31,177 bases of DNA from a virus: positions 1 to 31,177 of the IMG/VR virus record IMGVR_UViG_3300008267_000987; one strand, written 5' to 3'. Under the pieces are notes generated by a model. That model was given only the letters and a program-made list of their open reading frames with translations. It did not search any database and was not told where the DNA came from. Made by a program: the position numbers and the translations under genes. Each line of letters begins with the position of its first letter. The first letter of the stretch is position 1. Shown here piece after piece: positions 21,030-27,638 of the stretch.

Positions 21030-22087
21030 GCATTTCCTACGGTGGGACTAACATCACATTCCCCGATGCTTCTACGCAGAACACATCACCTAAGACTGGG
21101 TTTGTAAACAGAATCATCAACGGTGGCATGACGATTGACCAAAGGAATGCTGGTGCTGAAATTAATCCAGCAGTAAACGCTACTTATTATTTAGACCGCT
21201 GGGTGGTTGGTCAATTAGTAAGCGGAAAATTTAAAATTGGTCAAAACGCAGGCTCTGTAACACCACCTGCGGGGTTTACAAATTATTTAGGATGTACATC
21301 TTTATCTGCTTATTCTGTTGGCGCTGGAGAGTATCTGGGCGTCAGTCAAAAAATTGAGGGCTTTAATGTCGCTGATCTAGGATGGGGAACTGCTAATGCA
21401 CAGACAGTAACTTTGTCTTTTAAGGTGTATTCGAGTTTGACAGGAACATTCTCAGGTTCGATTCTAAATTCCGCATCAGACCGTTCGTATATTTTTTCTT
21501 ATTCGATTGCGTCAGCAAACACTTGGACTAATATTTCAGTAACGATTGCTGGTGACACTACAGGCACTTGGTTAAAAACAAACGGTACAGGTATAGAGGT
21601 GTATTTCAATCTTGGTTCAGGATCGGGATACAACAATACGGCTGGCGCATGGGCTGGTGCTGGTTATCGTGGTGTTACTGGTGGGGTATCCGTAGTCGGC
21701 ACAAACGGAGCAACCTTCTACATCACCGGAGTCCAACTAGAAAAAGGCTCGACCGCTACACCGTTTGAGTTTAGGAGTTACGGGCAAGAGTTGGAGTTGT
21801 GCCAAAGGTATTATGTAGGCGCAAATGGAGTTTCCTACTTTACTGCGGGTTATGACAGTGCTTATACCTCGATTAATACCGGAGGATTGTCGTGGGGTTA
21901 TCAAATGCGAACTACGCCCACCATTGTTATTGTTAGTGGTGGCATGGATGGGCATCACGCTGTTGCTCCAACTGTACGCACCGGGCCAACGTATTATGGC
22001 GTTGGGCTTCAGTTTAGTGGTAGCGGACTACGTACTAATGCAAATTGTTCAGCATATGTGACGTACACGCTTAGTGCGGAGCTATAA
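21026..22087 (+). CDS. Tail fiber protein, second copy (353 aa)
   Basis: This is a paralog of the 19743 fiber. It has [55 protein letters not shown], and then [20 protein letters not shown] and LCQRYYV. The first 20 residues ([17 protein letters not shown]) differ from copy 1 but resemble the start of the glycine-rich protein at 22270. The C-terminal about 80 residues are unlike copy 1. GGAG lies upstream in the 57-aa gene. Probably a receptor-binding fiber with a divergent tip. Confidence 0.75.
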   Translation: MSISYGGTNITFPDASTQNTSPKTGFVNRIINGGMTIDQRNAGAEINPAVNATYYLDRWVVGQLVSGKFKIGQNAGSVTPPAGFTNYLGCTSLSAYSVGAGEYLGVSQKIEGFNVADLGWGTANAQTVTLSFKVYSSLTGTFSGSILNSASDRSYIFSYSIASANTWTNISVTIAGDTTGTWLKTNGTGIEVYFNLGSGSGYNNTAGAWAGAGYRGVTGGVSVVGTNGATFYITGVQLEKGSTATPFEFRSYGQELELCQRYYVGANGVSYFTAGYDSAYTSINTGGLSWGYQMRTTPTIVIVSGGMDGHHAVAPTVRTGPTYYGVGLQFSGSGLRTNANCSAYVTYTLSAEL

Positions 22088-22090
22088 ATC

Positions 22091-22273
22091 ATGTATCAAA
22101 TAATCAACGACACAATTACAGGCGTACCCTCATGCATCAAACGCCTATCCGACAACGCCTTTATTCCAATGGACGAGGCTAACACAGACTACCAAGCCTT
22201 TCTTAAATACCAAGCAGAAGGCGGTAAGGTATACGCAGCCGATGAGCAAATCCCAGAAGGAGAGGCGCAATGA
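22091..22273 (+). CDS. 60-aa partner of fiber 2, fiber-assembly-like
   Basis: A homolog of the 57-aa gene. It shares [19 protein letters not shown] with it, and continues FLKYQAEGGKVYAADEQIPE. The start follows the fiber stop by 3 bp, and the next start overlaps its stop by 4 bp. The pair of homologs, each behind a fiber paralog, shows a duplicated two-gene module. Confidence 0.75.
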   Translation: MYQIINDTITGVPSCIKRLSDNAFIPMDEANTDYQAFLKYQAEGGKVYAADEQIPEGEAQ

Positions 22274-22983
22274 CAACGATTGTTGACGGAACGCTTGGTA
22301 TTACATACCCCGACACTTCTACGCAAATTAGCAATAAAGTTCCAGAAATTACGGTTTATACGTCAGGTTCAGGCACTTATACCGTACCTGCAAACGCACA
22401 GTATCTTATTGTTGAGATGGCTGGCGGCGGTGGGGGTGGTAGTGGCGGAGGACAAGCAAGTTGGGGTGCTGGTGGTAGTGGCACGGCAACAACTTTTGGC
22501 TCAAACACGGCTGGTGCAGGTGTCGGCGGCCCTATACCATTTAACAGCGGTGGCAATGGCGGAGAAAACACCGTTTCTGGTGCAACTGCAATATTAAATA
22601 TTCGTGGCGGTATTGGTGGCATAGGTGACTTAACAACCACGGGCGGCACAAGCGTGACAACTATGGCTGGCGCAGGGGGAAGTTCTTTTTTCTCGGCTGG
22701 TGGCCCCGGAGGAGCATACGTTTCTGCTGGTTACAGTCCAAGCCCAAATAGCGGAGCAGGCGGCGGTGGTGGGTCAAGTGGAAATGCGGCAGGAACAAAT
22801 TACGCAGGCAACGGAGGCGGCGGTGGTGGATATTTAAAGCTTTTAATTACATCACCATCCGCAACTTATTCTTATGCTGTAGGAGCAGGCGGAACTGCTG
22901 GTGCTGCTGGAACAGGTGTAAACGCCGCTGGGGGAGCGGCTGGTGCGGCGGGTCAAATCTCAATTACGGCGTACTTCTCATGA
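22270..22983 (+). CDS. Glycine-rich fiber tip / adhesin (237 aa)
   Basis: The N-terminus (MTTIVDGTLGITYPDTSTQ) shares the ITxPDxSTQ element with fiber 2. Then TYTVPANAQYLIVEMAGGGG leads into poly-glycine blocks (AGGGGGGSGGG, GAGGGGGSSGN, GNGGGGGGY) separated by beta strands, ending AAGQISITAYFS. Poly-glycine sandwich adhesins (T4 gp38/S16-type) use such Gly stretches to carry variable binding loops. It is coupled by ATGA overlaps on both sides. Host-range function is inferred. Confidence 0.7.
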   Translation: MTTIVDGTLGITYPDTSTQISNKVPEITVYTSGSGTYTVPANAQYLIVEMAGGGGGGSGGGQASWGAGGSGTATTFGSNTAGAGVGGPIPFNSGGNGGENTVSGATAILNIRGGIGGIGDLTTTGGTSVTTMAGAGGSSFFSAGGPGGAYVSAGYSPSPNSGAGGGGGSSGNAAGTNYAGNGGGGGGYLKLLITSPSATYSYAVGAGGTAGAAGTGVNAAGGAAGAAGQISITAYFS

Positions 22984-24050
22984 GCGACGATACCGCATAC
23001 GTTCAACAATCCGTGGATGCGGGCGGTGTAGTTTATTTCCCCGACACCTACAGATTGACTGCGCCGATTAACATCACAAAACCTGTCACCATCGTTGGTG
23101 CGCCTGCTTCCGTATCGACCATGGACGGGACTTGGTTTCACATTGACCACCCCGGCGTAGGCTTTAACATCACAAACACGAACGGTTATTACAACGGTGT
23201 GCATTTTGTTGACATCGGAACATACCGAACGCAACCAGAACCTGCACCCGGTTGGCAAGCATACGACTACGACTTTGACATCTACATAAACGGCATCACA
23301 GACGTTAATCTGACAGGTCTAACCCTACTGAACCCTACACGGGGGATTGGTCAGTTTAGCGGTGGTGGCAGGATTAACATCAACAACCTGAACATGCAGC
23401 CGTTTAAGATTGGCGTCCAGATCAATGAGGCTTATGACGTATGCCGCATCAGCAATGTCCATGCGTGGGTATTTTGGAAAGACCATCCTGACGTACAAAA
23501 GTATATGTTGGCTAACTTAAAAGCTATCAGTCTTGGGCGGTGCGATAACCCAATGCTGACCAACATCTTTAGTATTTTTGCTCAATCAGGACTGCATTTT
23601 TACCAAAACATCTACGGTGCAACGTCTAAAATGCACTTAGCAAACGCTGATTTTGACGCAGGAATCAACGGCATTTGGATCGACTCCTCTGTAACAAACG
23701 GTGTGTCAGGTCAGTTTGCTAATGTTACCCATCAGGGCGTAGACGGTTCGGACAATGCAATCGGATTGCTTGTTGCAGGTACAAGTTCCAACCTTGGATT
23801 TTCTTCGCTTAAAACCATGTTTAGCGGTGCAAACGGCATCAGAGTGGACGGTTCAGGCAATAAGTTAACCTTTGGGGACGCTACGGTTTTATACTACGAT
23901 CAGGGCAGAAAAGGCTTTCCCGGGGTGGAAGTCGCTGCCAACAATACTGCATCATTCGCACAGACCCCATTTATTGCAACAGATGCACCCGGCCCAAGAT
24001 ATGGCGGAGCAGGTGAAATAACCGTCTCTGTATCACAAAAAGTCAACTAA
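22980..24050 (+). CDS. Parallel beta-helix spike-like protein (356 aa)
   Basis: It begins MSDDTAYVQQSVDAGGVVYF PDTYRLTAPINITKPVTIVG (split here for length), the typical opening of pectate-lyase-fold spikes. It then has repeats of I/V/L with Asn ladders (INGITDVNLTGLTLLNP, ININNLNMQPFKIGVQI). A beta-helix of about ten coils (30-330) is likely. Such proteins often degrade surface polysaccharide, but I cannot point to catalytic acids, so depolymerase activity is unproven. It starts inside the previous stop and has no obvious trimer tip. Confidence 0.7.
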   Translation: MSDDTAYVQQSVDAGGVVYFPDTYRLTAPINITKPVTIVGAPASVSTMDGTWFHIDHPGVGFNITNTNGYYNGVHFVDIGTYRTQPEPAPGWQAYDYDFDIYINGITDVNLTGLTLLNPTRGIGQFSGGGRININNLNMQPFKIGVQINEAYDVCRISNVHAWVFWKDHPDVQKYMLANLKAISLGRCDNPMLTNIFSIFAQSGLHFYQNIYGATSKMHLANADFDAGINGIWIDSSVTNGVSGQFANVTHQGVDGSDNAIGLLVAGTSSNLGFSSLKTMFSGANGIRVDGSGNKLTFGDATVLYYDQGRKGFPGVEVAANNTASFAQTPFIATDAPGPRYGGAGEITVSVSQKVN

Positions 24051-24088
24051 AATACCGCAAACGCTGGACGTTTAAACAAGGATATATT

Positions 24089-25066
24089 ATGCCAAGTACC
24101 TATTCCCCCGCGCTTAGAATTGAACTCATCGGTGACGGCGAGCAAGACGGAATCTGGGGACAGACCACAAACAACAACCTTGGCGACTTGGTTGAGCAAG
24201 CCATTACTGGAATCACAACGGTCGATGTTACCGCTGCTGACGTCACCCTCACATCGTTTAACGGCACAGAAGACCAAGCGCGAAGTGCAGTGCTTGTGGT
24301 CAATGGCTCGAACGCTGTAACTAGAAACGTCGTGATACCGAATGTGCCAAAGACTTACATTGTCCGAAATAACACATCGCAGACCGTAGGCATTAAGACG
24401 ACATCTGGCTCTGCTTATAACTGCACAACCGGCACCCAAGCACTTGTCTACTGTGACGGTGCAAACGTCGTACTTGGCGTCAATACAAACACAGGCACTG
24501 GCCCCGGTGCGTTTACTACACTGTCTGCCTCTAGCACTGTCTCTGGCGCGGGGTTTACTGCTCTGTTTGCCTCTCCTCCAGCGATTGGTGGCACGGCTGC
24601 TGCTGCGGGTACATTTACAAGTGTTAGTTACTCCGGCGCTTTAACTGGCGGCACAGCTTCATTAACAACCACACAAATAACATCTTTAGGCGTTGGTACA
24701 GCACCAAGCGGCACTACAGGCGAGATTCGTGCCACCAACAACGTCACAGCCTTTTACTCGTCTGACCGCAAGTTTAAGGAAAACATAGCCCCCGTCGCCA
24801 ATGCGCTGGAGAAAGTGCAAGCTATTGGAACAAAGACGTTTGACTGGACAGATGCGTACCTTGAATCTAAGGGTGGCGAAGATGGTTACTTTGTGCAAAA
24901 AAACGATTTTGGTGTAATTGCTCAAGACGTTCAAGCCGTGTTCCCAGAAGCCGTCAGAAGCCGTGACGATGGCTCATTAGCGGTGGACTATGAGAAACTT
25001 GGCACATTAGCATTTCAAGCAATCATTGAGCTTACAGAGCGAGTCCGTGCCTTAGAGGTGAAATAA
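24089..25066 (+). CDS. Tail spike/fiber with S74 intramolecular chaperone (325 aa)
   Basis: The N-terminus (LRIELIGDGEQDGIWG, TTNNNLGDLVEQAITG) is a fiber-type entry domain. Residues 100-220 are Ala/Thr/Gly-rich beta. The C-terminal about 105 residues are a Peptidase S74 domain: SSDRKFKENI with S225 and K230 as the likely Ser-Lys dyad, then FDWTDAY, FGVIAQDVQAVFPEAV, DYEKLG and a final helix. S74 domains trimerise fibers and then cut themselves off. AAGGA lies 10 bp upstream. Confidence 0.85.
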   Translation: MPSTYSPALRIELIGDGEQDGIWGQTTNNNLGDLVEQAITGITTVDVTAADVTLTSFNGTEDQARSAVLVVNGSNAVTRNVVIPNVPKTYIVRNNTSQTVGIKTTSGSAYNCTTGTQALVYCDGANVVLGVNTNTGTGPGAFTTLSASSTVSGAGFTALFASPPAIGGTAAAAGTFTSVSYSGALTGGTASLTTTQITSLGVGTAPSGTTGEIRATNNVTAFYSSDRKFKENIAPVANALEKVQAIGTKTFDWTDAYLESKGGEDGYFVQKNDFGVIAQDVQAVFPEAVRSRDDGSLAVDYEKLGTLAFQAIIELTERVRALEVK

Positions 25067-25350
25067 TGGCTCTTAATCTATCTGGCCCGATTAGTCTAGC
25101 TGGCTCAACTGCCGGACAGAGTATTGCTGTCGAGCTTGGGTTAAGTCCAACAGGCGCAATATCTCTAAACCAAGCCAACGTCAGAACGCTTGCCGGAGTG
25201 CCTAGCGGCGCCATCACAATGCCTACAAACTTCTACGGTAAAGCTAACGCCTATTCAATTGAGTATCTGATTGTTGCGGGTGGCGGCGGCGGTGGGAGAC
25301 CGTATTCTTCGCCTGACCCGTTTAGCGGGTTCTGGTGTATCGCAAACTAA
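25066..25350 (+). CDS. Glycine-rich fiber, N-terminal part before frame break
   Basis: This part reads MALNLSGPISLAGSTAGQSI, continues with LSLN-type and PTNFYGK segments and IEYLIVAGGGGGGRPYSSPDPFSG, then stops early at 25350. Downstream, the next frame continues the same protein type without a start. Removing one T at 25330-25331 (GGGTTCTGG to GGGTCTGG) joins the two frames as PFSGSGVSQTNGG, giving a single 285-aa glycine-rich fiber. So this is one gene broken by a single-base insertion, real or from assembly. The start overlaps the S74 gene stop. Confidence 0.75.
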   Translation: MALNLSGPISLAGSTAGQSIAVELGLSPTGAISLNQANVRTLAGVPSGAITMPTNFYGKANAYSIEYLIVAGGGGGGRPYSSPDPFSGFWCIAN

Positions 25351-25924
25351 CGGCGGAAACAGTTCAGCCTTCTCCCAAACAGCCATTGGTGGTGGTTATG
25401 GCGGCAATGGTGAATCTTCATCAGGTCAAAACGGTGGGTCTGGTGGCTCTGGCGGTGGCGGTGGATATGCTAACCGTCCGGGTGGTTCAGGAACGGCTGG
25501 TCAAGGTAACAACGGCGCTACGGCAACGCTTACAGTCGGTGGTGGTGGTGGTGCTGGTGCTGCTGGTGGAGTGCCTAACGGCGGAACAGGCGTAGCTTCT
25601 AGCATTAGCGGTTCATCTGTAAATTATGCGGGTGGCGGCGGTGGCGGTGGAAGTACGTCATTTAGCCAGCCAACGGGCGCTGGCGGTGCAGGAGGCGGTG
25701 GCAATGGTGGCGATGATGCGTCCGGTTCTAATGGCACTGCAAATACCGGCGGCGGTGGAGGTGGTGCAGGAGGCAATAGTGCTTTGCGTGTAGGCGGAAA
25801 TGGCGGCTCGGGTATTGTCATTCTTCGTTATGCAGGCGCACAGCGTGGCACAGGTGGGGTTGTTACTTCCTCTGGCGGTTATACAATCCATACCTTTACA
25901 TCAAGCGGTACATATACAGCATGA
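25271..25924 (+). CDS. Glycine-rich fiber, C-terminal part after frame break
   Basis: The frame open over this span contains GVSQTNGGNSSAFSQTAIGG, many poly-Gly blocks (GGGGGGGSTS, NTGGGGGGAGG) and the typical end NGGSGIVILRYAG followed by GYTIHTFTSSGTYTA. The only initiation codon (TTG 25271) has no ribosome binding site and gives an atypical first 20 residues, so this is best read as the second half of the gene starting at 25066. The protein would be a poly-Gly fiber tip similar in design to the 22270 product. Confidence 0.7.
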   Translation: MLRVAAAVGDRILRLTRLAGSGVSQTNGGNSSAFSQTAIGGGYGGNGESSSGQNGGSGGSGGGGGYANRPGGSGTAGQGNNGATATLTVGGGGGAGAAGGVPNGGTGVASSISGSSVNYAGGGGGGGSTSFSQPTGAGGAGGGGNGGDDASGSNGTANTGGGGGGAGGNSALRVGGNGGSGIVILRYAGAQRGTGGVVTSSGGYTIHTFTSSGTYTA

Positions 25925-26607
25925 CAACGACTAAAAAACCTGCCGTTAAAAAGGTGCCAACCCGAGCGCCAGTCAAACGTGCGCCTATTGCACGAGCCAA
26001 GCCTGCTGCAAAACAGGACATGACGGATAAGATTCTTGACCTAATCAAGTGGGTGGATAATCCGTTTAAACTGATCTCCGTCATTCTACTGTCAACTATT
26101 TTTTTCTTGGGCTACCTGACTTGGGATAGCCGACAGGTCATTCTGGCAGCGATTAGTAGCAACAGTGCAATGCCGCAGCTTAAAACCCATGATGCATTAA
26201 TACCTATTGCAAACGCACTTGTAAAAGATACACAAGCTGTTGGGTTGATTGTGCATAAAGTAAACCTTGCCACAAACAGTCGCACAACCGTGCTTGCAAT
26301 AGCAAACGGCGAGCGCAACCATAAGCTAGAAGGTCTAACAGTTAGCTTATTTAACCCAAGCCCAACACGCAATGCGGACGTAATTAGTATGCTAAACAAC
26401 GAAGTTGCTTGCCGACATTTTGAATCTTCCACCCCTGCGGGTGAGTGGGCTAAGTCTGTGGGCGTAACCTACGCTTGCCGTGCGCCTATCCCCAATGAGA
26501 TTGGGCGGTTTGCAGGATATGTGACTGTTGGCTTTAAAACTGAACCACAAGACCTGACTGCTGTTAAAACCCGCATCATTCTAGCTGCTACGGAGATGGA
26601 TAAATGA
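25921..26607 (+). CDS. Membrane-anchored protein of the lysis cassette (228 aa)
   Basis: The start overlaps the fiber stop (ATGA). Residues 1-45 are basic (KKPAVKKVPTRAPVKRAP), residues about 48-68 are a hydrophobic helix (PFKLISVILLSTIFFLGYLTW), and the remaining 160 residues form a soluble domain with two Cys (VACRHF, YACRAP) that could make a disulfide. Positive-inside charge suggests the domain is in the periplasm. It lies directly before holin and endolysin, so a lysis or membrane role such as antiholin or spanin-like is possible. No family is recognised. Confidence 0.6.
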   Translation: MTTTKKPAVKKVPTRAPVKRAPIARAKPAAKQDMTDKILDLIKWVDNPFKLISVILLSTIFFLGYLTWDSRQVILAAISSNSAMPQLKTHDALIPIANALVKDTQAVGLIVHKVNLATNSRTTVLAIANGERNHKLEGLTVSLFNPSPTRNADVISMLNNEVACRHFESSTPAGEWAKSVGVTYACRAPIPNEIGRFAGYVTVGFKTEPQDLTAVKTRIILAATEMDK

Positions 26608-26699
26608 ACTGGATCAAAGCAAAGTGGGAAGCACTCAAGGCTTGGTGTCATGCCAAGTGGACAGCAATTAAAATACGGTTTTCAGGCGTGAGGTTTTAA
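26604..26699 (+). CDS. 31-aa basic Trp-rich peptide
   Basis: This short frame reads MNWIKAKWEALKAWCHAKW and continues TAIKIRFSGVRF. Its start overlaps the upstream stop by ATGA and its stop lies 1 bp before the holin start. The amphipathic, Trp/Lys-rich helix could sit on a membrane surface. Conserved spacing at both ends favours a real gene. Function unknown. Confidence 0.5.
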   Translation: MNWIKAKWEALKAWCHAKWTAIKIRFSGVRF

Positions 26700-26700
26700 T

Positions 26701-27132
26701 ATGATCCCAATCATGGAAATATTTAACATCGGTGGCAAGATTATCGACAAGATTTGGCCTGATCCCGCACAAGCAGATCAAGCAAAGCTCAAACTTTTAG
26801 AGATGCAGCAAAACGGCGAACTTGCCAAGATGCAAGCGGATATGCAAGAGCAGGGAGAGCTTACCAAGCGTCAAGAAAATGACATGAAATCGGACTCTTG
26901 GCTGTCTAAGAACATTCGCCCGATGACCCTGATTGCTATCCTTGCTGGGTATTTCACGTTTGCCATGATGTCCGCTTTCGACATGGAAACAAACAAGGCG
27001 TATGTCGAACTGCTTGGGCAATGGGGTATGTTGATAATGAGTTTTTACTTTGGCGGGCGTACGCTCGAAAAGATTATTGACATGAAAGCTAAAGAAAAGA
27101 TCACTGAAACGGAGATTAAGAATGCAAAGTAA
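26701..27132 (+). CDS. Holin, 3TM family (143 aa)
   Basis: The N-terminal 70 residues are an amphipathic charged helix (GGKIIDKIWPDPAQADQAKL) typical of 3TM holins. Two hydrophobic segments follow: RPMTLIAILAGYFTFAMMSAF (73-93) and LLGQWGMLIMSFYFGGRTLE (104-123). A basic tail ends in KAKEKITETEIKNAK. Holins form membrane lesions that release the endolysin. It overlaps the endolysin gene by 11 bp, the classic holin-endolysin order. Confidence 0.85.
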   Translation: MIPIMEIFNIGGKIIDKIWPDPAQADQAKLKLLEMQQNGELAKMQADMQEQGELTKRQENDMKSDSWLSKNIRPMTLIAILAGYFTFAMMSAFDMETNKAYVELLGQWGMLIMSFYFGGRTLEKIIDMKAKEKITETEIKNAK

Positions 27133-27634
27133 TTGGCAGAAAGCATTTGAACAGATGCTTGCCTCAGAGGGTGGCTATGTGAATCATCCTTCCGACCCCG
27201 GTGGTATGACGAATCTTGGTGTGACCAAACGTGTCTGGGAAGAATGGGTTGGGCGCGAGTCCAATGAGAAAGAGATGCGGGCTTTGACTCCTGAGCTTGT
27301 TGCTCCACTGTACAAGCGTAAGTTCTGGGATGCCTGCAAGTGTGACGAATTGCCCACAGGCGTTGACTATCTGGTGTTTGACTTTGCCGTAAACGCTGGC
27401 CCCGGACGCTCTGCCAAGATTCTACAGACGGCTGTGGGTGTTCCTGCGGACGGTGGGATTGGCCCGATTACGCTTGCTGCTGTTAAAGCCCAAGACCCTG
27501 CTGAACTCATTCAGAAGTTCAGTGATGCCAAAGAAGACTTCTATCGAAGTTTAAACACCTTTGAGACGTTCGGCAAAGGCTGGCTAAATCGGGTTGCGGC
27601 AGTTAAAATCAAAGCATCCTCAATGCTAGGGTAA
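27122..27634 (+). CDS. Endolysin, GH108 lysozyme-like (170 aa)
   Basis: The sequence has SEGGYVNHPSDPGGMTNLGV (15-34), with E16 as the catalytic acid of GH108 muramidases. It also has LYKRKFWDACKCDELP, VDYLVFDFAVNAGPGRSAKI and DGGIGPITLAAVK, which match the PG_binding_3 type C-terminal end. It hydrolyses peptidoglycan and needs the holin to reach it, since no signal peptide is present. A GAGAT site lies upstream within the holin gene. It appears intact. Confidence 0.92.
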   Translation: MQSNWQKAFEQMLASEGGYVNHPSDPGGMTNLGVTKRVWEEWVGRESNEKEMRALTPELVAPLYKRKFWDACKCDELPTGVDYLVFDFAVNAGPGRSAKILQTAVGVPADGGIGPITLAAVKAQDPAELIQKFSDAKEDFYRSLNTFETFGKGWLNRVAAVKIKASSMLG

Positions 27635-27638
27635 ATCC

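Noticed and set aside
22377-22649. Proline-rich leftward frame
   Set aside because: It is the antisense of the poly-glycine tract.
25300-25350. Programmed +1 frameshift in the glycine-rich fiber
   Set aside because: There is no rare-codon, stop or slippery sequence at the junction; a single T insertion explains both frames more simply.
25624-25821. Second proline-rich leftward frame
   Set aside because: Antisense of poly-glycine DNA, no start signal.
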